64,000 nucleotides of DNA from Subtercola sp. PAMC28395. Lineage in GTDB: Bacteria > Actinomycetota > Actinomycetes > Actinomycetales > Microbacteriaceae. Positions 26,586 through 34,984 of the stretch are shown in pieces (positions within the stretch are counted from its first letter, which is position 1; each line of letters opens with the position of its first letter). The notes beneath the pieces were generated by a model. That model was given only the letters and a program-made list of their open reading frames with translations. It did no database searches and had not been told where the DNA came from. The position numbers were made by a program, and so were the translations under genes. The DNA is taken from the NCBI RefSeq assembly GCF_018889995.1, contig NZ_CP076547.1, positions 930,001 to 994,000 of the forward strand, in the 5' to 3' direction.

Positions 26586-27563
26586 ATGACTGACTCACCC
26601 ACCATGCGTTCCGTCGTCGTTCTCGCCGGAGGGATCTCCCACGAGCGAGAAGTCTCACTGCGCTCGGGCCGCCGTGTCGCCGACAGTCTGATGGCGCGAG
26701 GGCACCGCGTGACGATGCGCGAGCCCGACAGCACCCTGCTGAGCTTTCTCGAAGACGCTTCTCCCGACCTTGTCTGGCCCGCGCTGCACGGTGCCAGCGG
26801 CGAAGACGGTTCTCTGAGGGCCCTGCTCAGTGCACAGGGCATCGCCTACGTCGGGTCTGAATCTGCTTCAGCACAACTCGCCTGGCACAAGCCGACGGCC
26901 AAGGTACTGGTTTCTCGCGCTGGCTTCGCAACGCCGGAGTCGATCACCCTACCCCGCGAGACCTTTCGGGAACTCGGCGCCAGCCAGGTGCTCGCTGGTG
27001 TGCTCAAGCACCTCGGTACACCTGTTGTGGTGAAACCAGCGATGGGCGGTTCAGCACAGGGCGTGACCGTCGTCGAAAACGATATCGATCTGCCCCGGGC
27101 AGTGGTCGATGCGTACACCTATGGCGAGACCGCACTCATCGAACAGAAGATCGACGGCACGGAGATCTCCATTGGCGTACTCGATACCGGCGAGGGTGCT
27201 TTCGCTCTTCCAGCAGTAGAAATCGTGCCACGATCAGGGCTTTATTCCTACGAGGCTCGTTACAACGCGGGCGAGACCGAGTTCTTCACCCCTGCACGGA
27301 TCGACGAAGACTGGGCCGATTCCGCCGCACATGCCGCGCTGAGCATCCATCAGGCGCTTGGGCTCCGTCACCTCTCGCGAATCGACCTCATCATCGATGC
27401 CGATGGAATACCCTGGTTTCTCGAAGCGAATGTCATGCCCGGCCTCACCGAGACATCCCTGGTTCCGCTGGCAATCGTCGCCGATGGGCTGAGTCTCGGC
27501 TCGGTCTACGAGCAGCTCGGCGAGCTCGCCATCCGCGATTCACGCGGCTCCGAATCGGCCTGA
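26586..27563 (+). CDS. D-alanine-D-alanine ligase-like ATP-grasp enzyme
   Basis: An ATP-grasp ligase of 325 aa. The N-terminal motif is LAGGISHEREVSLRSG (the Glu that binds the first D-alanine is in EREVS). ALHGASGEDGSLRALL, VVKPAMGGSAQGV and the omega-loop YSYEARYNAGETEF are present, as is the metal-binding FLEANVMPGLTETSLVP. The omega-loop tyrosine typical of D-Ala-D-Ala (rather than D-lactate) ligases is kept. The main actinobacterial ddl usually lies elsewhere, so this may be a second copy; that cannot be confirmed from one window. It is co-transcribed with the aminotransferase and ends 28 bp from convergent parB. Confidence 0.85.
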   Translation: MTDSPTMRSVVVLAGGISHEREVSLRSGRRVADSLMARGHRVTMREPDSTLLSFLEDASPDLVWPALHGASGEDGSLRALLSAQGIAYVGSESASAQLAWHKPTAKVLVSRAGFATPESITLPRETFRELGASQVLAGVLKHLGTPVVVKPAMGGSAQGVTVVENDIDLPRAVVDAYTYGETALIEQKIDGTEISIGVLDTGEGAFALPAVEIVPRSGLYSYEARYNAGETEFFTPARIDEDWADSAAHAALSIHQALGLRHLSRIDLIIDADGIPWFLEANVMPGLTETSLVPLAIVADGLSLGSVYEQLGELAIRDSRGSESA

Positions 27564-27591
27564 TCAGAAGCTTCATGGAACGAGGCCCCGC

Positions 27592-28554
27592 TCAACTGGG
27601 CCTGCTTGACCCGAATCCCTCATCTCCGATCTCGCTCAGGATTCTGTTGAGATCCTGAATTGTGGCGAAATCGATGACAATCTGTCCACGAGTCGCACCC
27701 AGACTCACTTTGACACGTGTGTTGAGTCGGTCACCCAGACGCTCGGCAATCTCGTCGAGGTGGTCGTTCCGTCGGCCTGCGGTAGGCCGCACCCGGCGTG
27801 CACGCGGGGCCCTGGATGCTGCGGCTTCGGCTGCCCTTACAGAAAGGTCCTCATTCACAATCTTGTCTGCGAGGCGTCCCATCTCCTCCACGTCGACAAC
27901 CGACAGGATCGCGCGGGCATGACCCGCGCTCAACACGCCAGCAGCGACACGTTTCTGTACAGCAGTCGGCAGCTTCAGGAGGCGGATGGTGTTCGTTATC
28001 TGCGGGCGCGATCGACCGATCCGAGTCGCAAGCTGCTCTTGCGTGATGTCGAAGTCGTCGAGGAGCTGCTGGTAGGCCGATGCTTCTTCCAGTGGATTCA
28101 ACTGTGAACGATGGAGGTTCTCCAGAAGTGCATCCCGAAGCATGTTTTCATCAGCAGTGTCTTTAATCACAGCTGGGATCGTCTCGAGTCCCAGTTCTTT
28201 ACTGGCCCGAAGTCGCCGCTCACCCATCACGAGTTCGTACTCCTGTGCGAGCCCTGGTTGTGCCGGCAGTTGACGAACAACGATCGGTTGGAGCACGCCA
28301 ACCTCACGAATGGACTGCACGAGTTCGGCGAGGTCGTCGGCGTCGAACTCGGTTCGCGGTTGCTTGGCATTCGGTACGATCGACGCGGGCGCGAGGTTGG
28401 CAAGACGAGCACCAGGCACCGAAACAAGTTCGGCCTCGCCAGCGCCGCGCTCTGCGAAGAACACATCCACTGGACTAGTCGAACGAGACTCGTCAACGGT
28501 CGGAATCAGCGCTCCGATTCCGCGGCCAAGTCCGGTGCGTTTGGGGTTAGCCAT
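27592..28554 (-). CDS. parB: chromosome-partitioning protein ParB
   Basis: ParB, 320 aa, a CTP-dependent clamp that loads at parS and spreads to organise the origin. It has GLGRGIGALIP at the N-terminus, the CTP-binding/arginine-patch motif ELVMGERRLRASKELG, the helix-turn-helix EQLATRIGRSRPQITN, and a C-terminal dimer domain. The start at ATG 28554 (MANPKRTGLGRG) overlaps the parA stop by eight bases. Three parS sites lie 1-2 kb away. Confidence 0.96.
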   Translation of the reverse strand: MANPKRTGLGRGIGALIPTVDESRSTSPVDVFFAERGAGEAELVSVPGARLANLAPASIVPNAKQPRTEFDADDLAELVQSIREVGVLQPIVVRQLPAQPGLAQEYELVMGERRLRASKELGLETIPAVIKDTADENMLRDALLENLHRSQLNPLEEASAYQQLLDDFDITQEQLATRIGRSRPQITNTIRLLKLPTAVQKRVAAGVLSAGHARAILSVVDVEEMGRLADKIVNEDLSVRAAEAAASRAPRARRVRPTAGRRNDHLDEIAERLGDRLNTRVKVSLGATRGQIVIDFATIQDLNRILSEIGDEGFGSSRPS

Positions 28555-29458
28555 GGTTGTGAACTCCTCGTCGTGCGATTTCTGATGCTGCTTCAAGATA
28601 AGAAAGTGATCCTGGTGAATTCGGGTCGTAGCTGATCACTGTCTGGCCATAACTCGGCGCTTCTGAGATACGCACAGAGCGCGGGATGATCGCCTGGAGC
28701 GTCTCGTTCGGGAAGTGGTTGCGTACATCCTCTGCCACTTGGGAGGCCAGCCGAGTGCGGCCATCGTACATGGTCAACAGAATCGTCGAGACAGCCAGCG
28801 TGGGGTTGAGGTGACGTTCAATCAACGCAATGTTCGAGAGAAGCTGACTGAGCCCTTCGAGGGCGTAGTACTCGCATTGGATCGGGATGAGTACCTCCCG
28901 CGCGGCGACAAAAGCATTGATGGTGAGCAGTCCCAGTGAAGGTGGGCAATCGATGAAGACATAGTCGAAGGGCTCACCGTTATCCTCAGACCGGCTCAGG
29001 TAGGCATTGAGGCTTTCACGAAGGCGCAGTTCACGCGCAACCAGGGGGACCAACTCAATTTCGGCACCCGCAAGATGGATGGTGGCTGGTGCGCAGTAGA
29101 GGCGATCGAACTCTGGGCTCTTCTGGACAACGTCTTCCAATTCGACATCGCGGATCAGAATGTCGTATACGCTCAGCGTTTCGGCACGATGATCTACTCC
29201 GACCGCCGTTGAAGCGTTTCCTTGCGGATCAAGGTCCACGACCAGCACCTTCGCACCTGTCTTCGCCAAGGCAGCAGCGAGATTTACGGTAGTGGTGGTC
29301 TTTCCAACGCCGCCCTTCTGGTTGGCCACAGTGAAAACCCTCGTCTTTGAAGGGAGTGGAAACTCAGCGACGGCAATTGCTCTCCGTCGCTGTGAAAGGT
29401 CTGCAATCTCGCGTGCAAGGGGAGTCGAAGCGTCGAAGCCGACCGATTCGCTTGTCAT
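28547..29458 (-). CDS. parA: chromosome-partitioning ATPase ParA
   Basis: ParA/Soj, 303 aa, a dimerising ATPase that binds DNA non-specifically and moves ParB-parS complexes. The deviant Walker A is QKGGVGKTTTTVNLA, Walker B FDYVFIDCPPSLG, and the A' motif LVVDLDPQGNAST. ATG 29458 (MTSESVGF) is preferred, with GAAGAAAG seven bases upstream; a TTG at 29488 would add ten residues. Codon overlap with parB ensures coupled synthesis. A parS site lies about 70 bp upstream, within reach of autoregulation. Confidence 0.95.
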   Translation of the reverse strand: MTSESVGFDASTPLAREIADLSQRRRAIAVAEFPLPSKTRVFTVANQKGGVGKTTTTVNLAAALAKTGAKVLVVDLDPQGNASTAVGVDHRAETLSVYDILIRDVELEDVVQKSPEFDRLYCAPATIHLAGAEIELVPLVARELRLRESLNAYLSRSEDNGEPFDYVFIDCPPSLGLLTINAFVAAREVLIPIQCEYYALEGLSQLLSNIALIERHLNPTLAVSTILLTMYDGRTRLASQVAEDVRNHFPNETLQAIIPRSVRISEAPSYGQTVISYDPNSPGSLSYLEAASEIARRGVHNHG

Positions 29459-29529
29459 AGATACTTTCTTCGATTGCGCGATACCCAATGTGGGCCTGGA
29501 TTGGTGCTTTGCGTTGTTCGGACGAAAGA

Positions 29530-29545
29530 TGTTTCACGTGAAACA
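29530..29545. promoter_or_regulatory. parS: parS site 1
   Basis: TGTTTCACGTGAAACA, an exact match to the universal 16-bp palindromic ParB site. Confidence 0.95.
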
Positions 29546-29697
29546 CTCTCTCTAAGTCCCAAATTGCGATGAGACCTACTTCTCAGGCCGGATGGGATGG
29601 CTGCGGCCGAATTACTCCGTTCACGAACTCAACATCCACGGTACCTGCACTCGGCGCTTTATCTAAGTCGAACGGCATGTCGGTAACGTCGAGATGA

Positions 29698-29713
29698 TGT
29701 TTCACGTGAAACG
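29698..29713. promoter_or_regulatory. parS: parS site 2
   Basis: TGTTTCACGTGAAACG, one terminal mismatch to the perfect palindrome. Confidence 0.92.
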
Positions 29714-29740
29714 CCTTACTCGTCAATCACAACTGCTCCG

Positions 29741-30394
29741 TTAGGAAACCGTCGCACGAATTACACGAGTCGGATCATTGAGCACGCCGACTCCCAGCAC
29801 CTCGACTCGGACATCCCGCAAGCCGAACTTCCGAATGACTTTGTTTGCCTCTTCGATCTCGCGCTCTGCTCCTGCACCCTTCATGAGCACCAGCTCTCCG
29901 CCTCGCCGAACCAGGGGAGCGCACAAGGGAACCAATTTGGAGAGAGCACTGACCGCGCGGGCCGTCACCTGGTCGAGCGCATCAGGAAGACCGACATCCT
30001 GAGCGCGAGCGCGAAGAACTGAGACGTTGTCCAGACCCAGAACAGCAGCCTGATCATTCAGCCACTTCACCCGGCGTTCCATCGGCTCGATGAGCACAAA
30101 GTCTACATCCGGTCGTGCAATCGCCAGCACCAGGCCCGGTAGGCCGGCACCGCTGCCGATGTCACCGACCCGACCCGGTCTCATCAACGGCGCCAAAGCT
30201 GCACAATTCAGCACGTGTCGGCTCCAGAGACGAGGTAGTTCGACGGGGCCGATCAGCCCGTACTCCTCGCCATGCCGGGCAAGATTCGTGACGAACTCAC
30301 GGGCGACGCCAATGCGATCGCCGAACATGGCTTCCGCTGACGCCGGCTCGCCCTCAAGCGAACGCAAGACCTCGTCGTAGTCGATACCGCTCAT
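29741..30394 (-). CDS. rsmG: 16S rRNA (guanine-N7)-methyltransferase RsmG
   Basis: RsmG/GidB, 217 aa, methylates G527 of 16S rRNA using SAM; its loss gives low-level streptomycin resistance. The SAM-binding motif is VGDIGSGAGLPGLVLAI near residue 76, and family stretches RLWSRHVLNC and EPMERRVKWLND are present. The ATG at 30394 directly abuts a parS palindrome, leaving no Shine-Dalgarno sequence, so translation probably depends on coupling from jag, whose stop is 14 bases upstream. Confidence 0.95.
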   Translation of the reverse strand: MSGIDYDEVLRSLEGEPASAEAMFGDRIGVAREFVTNLARHGEEYGLIGPVELPRLWSRHVLNCAALAPLMRPGRVGDIGSGAGLPGLVLAIARPDVDFVLIEPMERRVKWLNDQAAVLGLDNVSVLRARAQDVGLPDALDQVTARAVSALSKLVPLCAPLVRRGGELVLMKGAGAEREIEEANKVIRKFGLRDVRVEVLGVGVLNDPTRVIRATVS

Positions 30395-30410
30395 TGTTTC
30401 ACGTGAAACT
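30395..30410. promoter_or_regulatory. parS: parS site 3, between jag and rsmG
   Basis: TGTTTCACGTGAAACT, one terminal mismatch. It fills the whole jag-rsmG junction: it overlaps the jag stop codon on one side and touches the rsmG start codon on the other. Confidence 0.92.
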
Positions 30411-31005
30411 ATGCTGCGCTGATCACAGTATGGCGATCGCGCCCTTCGCCCTCAGAAGCCGAAGCGAACCCGCGTTCGGCAACCAGATCATGAACCACCT
30501 TGCGTTCATACGACGACATTGCCTCGAGGGCAACCATTCTCTCGCCGCCGACTTCGATCCGATCGATTGCGGTTGTCACCAGGCGTGCCAGCTCGGCTTC
30601 TCGAATCTGGCGGCTGCCACCAACGTCGAGAATGAGGCGGGAGAAGCCACCCGTCTTCGTTTGTACGGCCAAGCGTGTGAGCTCCTGAAGTGCCTGGACG
30701 GTGTCGGGATTGGAGAGAAGGCGAAGGTTGCTGTCTTCGGAGGAGTTGACCGAGACGTAAGCCCTGCCACCCCGGGCATCTATGTCGATGTCGCCGTCGA
30801 GATCGCAGATGTCCAGCAGTTCCTCGATGTAATCCGCGGCAATGTCACCCTCGTCTTCGAGGCTGCCTGAGAGAGTATTCTCGACGGAATTACCGGCGTC
30901 TGTCGATTCAGCCGGCTCGACAGGACTGGCGTCGATGCCCGTCTTGGTGACTCCGTCTGACAGTTCTACGAATTCCTGCGTGTTCACGTCGGTCACGTCA
31001 CTCAT
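30409..31005 (-). CDS. jag: Jag/KhpB-like R3H single-stranded nucleic-acid-binding protein
   Basis: A 198-aa protein. Residues 1-60 are acidic and unconserved; a KH-like domain follows (YIEELLDICDLDGDIDID..., LTRLAVQTKTGGFSRLILDV). The C-terminal R3H domain ends SSYERKVVHDLVAERG followed by DRHTVI. It lacks the Jag-N domain of firmicutes, as usual in actinobacteria. It is thought to bind RNA and to influence cell elongation. Its ATG overlaps the yidC stop (ATGA). Confidence 0.9.
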   Translation of the reverse strand: MSDVTDVNTQEFVELSDGVTKTGIDASPVEPAESTDAGNSVENTLSGSLEDEGDIAADYIEELLDICDLDGDIDIDARGGRAYVSVNSSEDSNLRLLSNPDTVQALQELTRLAVQTKTGGFSRLILDVGGSRQIREAELARLVTTAIDRIEVGGERMVALEAMSSYERKVVHDLVAERGFASASEGEGRDRHTVISAA

Positions 31006-31982
31006 TTCTTCTCACCCTGCTTCTTTGCTCTGTTCTTTCCCACCGGCTGCTGTCGCTGGGTAGTCACCGGCTTGGACGAGTCGAGCACGACATGGCTGAT
31101 CGACCCGTCTCCCGCGGTCTGGATGTTCAACTTGCCCTTCTTTGCAAGCCTTGCCTCGCGTGCTTTCGCGGCCTCGCTGCCAGGTGTTGGCATGTTTCGA
31201 ATGACCAGGAACTGCTGTCCCATAGTCCAGAAGTTCGACGTCAGCCAGTAGAACATCACGCCGAGAGGGAAGGTGAAACCAGAGAAGGCGAATACGAGAG
31301 GAAGAATGTAGAGCAGGATCCGCTGTTGCTTGAACATCGGGCTGTTCTTGGCCTCGGGGGACTGGTTGCGGGACATGATCTGGAGCTGCGTGATGAACTG
31401 CGAGCCGGTCATCAGAATCACCATGATCACTGCAATGACCATCACAGCCACGTCGCCGGTCACGGTCGCCTGCTGAAAACTCTCATGAAGGGGAGCGATA
31501 CCGAAGAGCTTCGCATTGCCGAACTGCTGCGCAAGCTCGGAGTTCAACAGGCCGACGCCCGCCTGCCCCTTCTGGGCATCGTTCAGCACCGAGAAGAGGG
31601 AGAAGAAGATCGGCATCTGGAGGAGAAGCGGCAGGCACGAACTCAACGGATTCGTTCCGGTTCGCTTGTAGAGCTCCATTGTCTCGCGGGACATGGCCTC
31701 GCGAGAGAACTGATCCTTCTTACCCTTGTACTTATCCTGAATTTTCTTCAGTTGTGGTGCAACCTCGAGCATCTTGCGTTGACTCTTGATCTGTCGAACG
31801 AAGACGGGAATGAGCGCCGCACGGATCACGAGTACCATGCCGACAATCGAGAGCACCCAGGTCAATCCCTCGGCAGGATCCATACCCAGGGCCGTGAACA
31901 GCGTGTGGAACGACACAAGGAGAAATTCCACGACCCACTTGATGGGCCACAGGATGGTACTGATGAATCCGGGAATATCCAT
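31002..31982 (-). CDS. yidC: membrane protein insertase YidC
   Basis: YidC/Oxa1 insertase, 326 aa, without the large periplasmic domain of proteobacteria. It has about five membrane helices, including WVVEFLLVSFHTLFTALG, TNPLSSCLPLLLQMPIFFSL and GVMFYWLTSNFWTMGQQF. The C-terminal tail is basic and ends QPVGKNRAKKQGEKK, consistent with ribosome contact. It is the fourth gene of the rpmH-rnpA-yidD-yidC-jag-rsmG cluster, nine bases after yidD. Confidence 0.96.
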   Translation of the reverse strand: MDIPGFISTILWPIKWVVEFLLVSFHTLFTALGMDPAEGLTWVLSIVGMVLVIRAALIPVFVRQIKSQRKMLEVAPQLKKIQDKYKGKKDQFSREAMSRETMELYKRTGTNPLSSCLPLLLQMPIFFSLFSVLNDAQKGQAGVGLLNSELAQQFGNAKLFGIAPLHESFQQATVTGDVAVMVIAVIMVILMTGSQFITQLQIMSRNQSPEAKNSPMFKQQRILLYILPLVFAFSGFTFPLGVMFYWLTSNFWTMGQQFLVIRNMPTPGSEAAKAREARLAKKGKLNIQTAGDGSISHVVLDSSKPVTTQRQQPVGKNRAKKQGEKK

Positions 31983-31991
31983 GTTTTCGGG

Positions 31992-32369
31992 CTAGCCCTT
32001 TCGTTGGCCGTTAGCTACGACGAAGCCGAATCTGGTGATACGGAAGTGTGAAACTCGGGGTGGGGGAACGTCGTCGATCCCTCCGGCGGCCCACGGATGA
32101 CAGCGGATGATCCGGTACCCCCCGAGACCCACGCCGACAAGAAGACCGCGCTGCTGGATCGCCTGCAGTGTGTACGACGAGCATGAGGGATAGTAACGGC
32201 ACACATCGCCATACAACGGCGATATCACTGCCCTGTATATCCGCAGGATGAGAATTGCCAGGTTTCGGGGAAACAGAAATACCCAGACCGCGACACCTGT
32301 CAGACGGGAGACTAACTTCGAACCAATCTGCAACCGCACGTCGACGCCGTTCACAAGGGCACTGTTCAC
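31992..32369 (-). CDS. yidD: membrane protein insertion efficiency factor YidD
   Basis: YidD, 125 aa. The conserved core is RAVISPLYGDVCRYYPSCSS followed by YTLQAI and GGYRIIRCHPWAAGGIDDVP, including the three invariant cysteines. A hydrophobic segment (VAVWVFLFPRNLAILIL) precedes it. I start at GTG 32369, which overlaps the rnpA stop (GTGA); a longer reading to 32432 would run deep into rnpA. The N-terminal 30 residues are longer than in most YidD proteins. Confidence 0.92.
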   Translation of the reverse strand: MNSALVNGVDVRLQIGSKLVSRLTGVAVWVFLFPRNLAILILRIYRAVISPLYGDVCRYYPSCSSYTLQAIQQRGLLVGVGLGGYRIIRCHPWAAGGIDDVPPPRVSHFRITRFGFVVANGQRKG

Positions 32370-32704
32370 GACAGCACCGCAGCCCGCGTCAACGACCGTG
32401 AGACCTCGCGCTTCAGCACCTCGAACGAGCAATTCGCGGCTCCCGGAAGAGCTCTGATCACAATTTCGGAACCAGGAGCCACATCAGGGGAAAGCGAGTA
32501 GCAGATTGCTTTGAGCCGGCGCCGAACACGATTACGTACAACGGCAACCCCGACTGATTTCGCCACAATGAAACCGAACCGCGGAGTCGAGTGGGAGCCC
32601 TGCCGGAGGTACGTCACCGTAGTCGGAGCCGCAAACCTGGCACCTCGGCGAACCGCAGCACGATAATCATCTGCAGTCGTTATTCGGGCGGATCTGGCAA
32701 GCAC
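32366..32704 (-). CDS. rnpA: ribonuclease P protein component
   Basis: The protein subunit of RNase P, 112 aa, helps the RNA subunit cut 5' leaders from pre-tRNAs. The signature RNR helix is FIVAKSVGVAVVRNRVRRRL, with RFAAPTTVTYLRQG before it. The start is GTG 32704, 25 bp after the rpmH stop. Confidence 0.95.
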   Translation of the reverse strand: MLARSARITTADDYRAAVRRGARFAAPTTVTYLRQGSHSTPRFGFIVAKSVGVAVVRNRVRRRLKAICYSLSPDVAPGSEIVIRALPGAANCSFEVLKREVSRSLTRAAVLS

Positions 32705-32729
32705 CTTGAGGTGAACTCAGTGGAACGAT

Positions 32730-32867
32730 TTACGCGGAGAGCTCGGTACGGCCCTTACGACGACGAGCCGAGAGAATTGAGCGGCCGGCACGGGTGCGCA
32801 TACGCAGACGGAACCCGTGAACCTTGGCGCGACGGCGGTTATTGGGCTGAAAGGTTCTTTTGCTCAT
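32730..32867 (-). CDS. rpmH: 50S ribosomal protein L34
   Basis: L34, 45 aa: [20 protein letters not shown], then [20 protein letters not shown] and a final TELSA. Highly basic and full length. It is the first gene of the minus-strand cluster pointing away from dnaA, the standard arrangement at bacterial origins. Confidence 0.97.
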   Translation of the reverse strand: MSKRTFQPNNRRRAKVHGFRLRMRTRAGRSILSARRRKGRTELSA

Positions 32868-33193
32868 GATTCTTGGTCTCCGTGGCCCAGCCGATGACGC
32901 GCCGGGAAGCTTAGTAAGGTGTGCGCTCGCACACAGGTCAACTGATTAAAACTACGGCCTGACTGGCAATTGGTCAAACTGAAAGCGGTCAAACGCCCAA
33001 TTATCCACAGTTCATTGTCAGTGGTCGAAAGTGACACGCCCAGAAGGGGGAGAATGAACTTGATCTAGCCCGTGCCAGTCACTAGCTTAGATCCTTAGGT
33101 TTGTGACAGTGGTGTGGGGATGCAGTCGCACAATTCTTCGTACGTCTCCCTCGCAGCTGCTGGGGCTACACCTATCCTTCTGACAGGAGATCC
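32868..33193. promoter_or_regulatory. divergent rpmH-dnaA intergenic region
   Basis: A 326-bp gene-free region holding the promoters of rpmH (minus) and dnaA (plus). A perfect hairpin GTGTGCG/CGCACAC is at 32919-32934 near the rpmH side. One perfect DnaA box, TTATCCACA, is at 33001-33009, consistent with DnaA autoregulation. The rest shows no further box matching at eight or nine positions that I could find. Confidence 0.7.
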
Positions 33194-34621
33194 ATGGCTG
33201 ACGATTCCGGTTCACCGGAGGCCAATTGGCGCACCGTTCTCCAGGCACTTTCCACCGATGAGCGGATCACACCCCAACTCCATGGATTCTTAGGACTTGT
33301 CGTTCCCAAAGGAATCATGGCCGGCTCGTTCTACCTCGAGGTTCCGAACGACCTGACCCGCGGAATGCTCGAGCAGCGGATACGGGTCCCACTGCTCTCT
33401 GCCCTCGGAAAACTCGACGAGTCCTTTGGAGTGACCAGTTTCGCGGTCGTCGTCAACCCGGACATCAGTGGAGACGACTACCTTCCTGCTCCAGCCGTGG
33501 TCGAAGTGACCCCCGCGACAGTCAGCTACGTCGAGACAACACCGGTTCAAGAGACAGTCGGGCCACTGCGGAACAATGACACGAGACTGAATCCGAAGTA
33601 CAGCTTCGACAACTTCGTCATCGGCGGATCGAACCGCTTCGCCCACGCAGCAGCGGTCGCCGTGGCAGAGGCACCGGCCAAGGCTTACAACCCCCTCTTC
33701 ATCTACGGGGACTCAGGGCTCGGCAAGACCCATCTGCTGCACGCGATCGGCCATTACGCAATGAGCCTGTACCCGGGGGTTCGAGTCAGATACGTGAGTT
33801 CCGAAGAATTCACAAACGATTTCATCAATTCGATCGCTAACAATCGCGGGGCAGCCTTCCACTCGCGATACCGGGACATCGATCTGCTCCTCATCGACGA
33901 CATCCAGTTCCTCCAGGGCAAAGCGGAGACCCAGGAAGCCTTCTTCCATACCTTCAACACCCTGCATGACCACAACAAACAGGTTGTGATCACGAGTGAC
34001 CTGCCACCGAAACACCTCACCGGGTTCGAAGATCGCATGAGGACGCGATTCGAATGGGGCCTGATCACAGATGTACAGACACCGGACCTCGAAACAAGGA
34101 TCGCGATTCTCCGAAAGAAGGCACAGAGCGAAAAGCTCCAGGTCCCCGATGAGATCCTCGAATATATGGCGTCGAAAGTCTCCTCGAATGTTCGCGAACT
34201 CGAGGGCACCCTCATCCGCGTGACCGCGTACGCAAGCCTGACACGCAACCCTGTTGACCTTGCACTGGTACAGACAGTACTGAAAGACCTCATAACCCTC
34301 GACGACGACAATGTCATCGCTCCTGTCGACATCATCGGCCACACCGCGGAGTACTTCAAGCTCTCTGTGGACGACCTCTATGGCTCGTCCAGGTCCCAGG
34401 CGATTGCAACTGCACGACAGATCGCCATGTATCTCTGCCGGGAACTGACGAGCCTGTCACTGCCCAAAATCGGTCAACTGTTCGGCGGCCGGGACCATAC
34501 AACGGTCATGTACGCCAATAACAAGATCGGCAAACTCATGACGGAGAAACGGTCTATCTACAATCAGGTCACCGAGATCAGCACGAGAATCAAGCACAAT
34601 CAGCGCTACAAGGGCGTTTGA
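33194..34621 (+). CDS. dnaA: chromosomal replication initiator DnaA
   Basis: DnaA, 475 aa. Domain I is residues 1-90 (WRTVLQALSTDERITPQ); a short linker domain II follows, shorter than the long linkers of Streptomyces. Domain III is AAA+ (Walker A YGDSGLGKTHLLHAIG, Walker B LLLIDDIQFLQGK), and domain IV is the DNA-binding signature LPKIGQLFGGRDHTTVMYA. The ATG at 33194 has AGGAGA upstream. It is flanked by the regulatory region at 32868-33193 and the putative oriC on its 3' side. Confidence 0.98.
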   Translation: MADDSGSPEANWRTVLQALSTDERITPQLHGFLGLVVPKGIMAGSFYLEVPNDLTRGMLEQRIRVPLLSALGKLDESFGVTSFAVVVNPDISGDDYLPAPAVVEVTPATVSYVETTPVQETVGPLRNNDTRLNPKYSFDNFVIGGSNRFAHAAAVAVAEAPAKAYNPLFIYGDSGLGKTHLLHAIGHYAMSLYPGVRVRYVSSEEFTNDFINSIANNRGAAFHSRYRDIDLLLIDDIQFLQGKAETQEAFFHTFNTLHDHNKQVVITSDLPPKHLTGFEDRMRTRFEWGLITDVQTPDLETRIAILRKKAQSEKLQVPDEILEYMASKVSSNVRELEGTLIRVTAYASLTRNPVDLALVQTVLKDLITLDDDNVIAPVDIIGHTAEYFKLSVDDLYGSSRSQAIATARQIAMYLCRELTSLSLPKIGQLFGGRDHTTVMYANNKIGKLMTEKRSIYNQVTEISTRIKHNQRYKGV

Positions 34622-34984
34622 ATCTCTCTCTCGAGCTGATTCCACACGTTGTGCACAACCCTGTGTATAACTAAGGACAATGTGTTGATGGTCTGTGGAT
34701 GGTTGTGTGAACTCCCGAGACCGCCATGTCACACGAGCACGGTAATTACAAAAAGTTTGCCCACGGTTTCAACAAGTCACACGGGTGTAGTTCCAACATG
34801 AACAAAGGGAACTTCTGCTGTTCTCCACATATCCACGTCGGTTAAGAAGATTAACCAAAGAACTAATTAATGATGATCGCCAATAACTTTTTCGCTGGGA
34901 CGACTCCCTCGAAACCGGTCACGCAGAGCCCCTGCCCACCGGATAGCATGGACCGACCAATACGTAAAAACTGAAGGTGCGCGC
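34622..34984. other. oriC: putative replication origin (oriC), dnaA-dnaN spacer
   Basis: A 363-bp spacer without genes. DnaA-box candidates are TTGTGCACAA (34649-34658, a palindrome giving a box on each strand), TGTGTATAA (34662-34670, exact TTATNCACA on the minus strand), TGTGGATGG (34694-34702, two mismatches), TTCTCCACA (34821-34829, one mismatch) and ATATCCACG (34829-34837, two mismatches). An AT-rich stretch at 34841-34892 could be the unwinding element. Gene direction switches across this block. A TAGCAT at 34944-34949 is a likely dnaN -10 element. Confidence 0.82.

Larger units (their letters stand above)
29459..29740. promoter_or_regulatory. parA upstream spacer with two parS sites
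   Basis: A 282-bp region between rsmG and parA. It carries parS at 29530-29545 and 29698-29713. A 40-codon reading frame on the minus strand (29583-29705, GTG start inside the second parS; an internal ATG at 29678) exists but uses many A/T-ending codons and is probably not a gene. No terminator hairpin is obvious. Confidence 0.5.
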
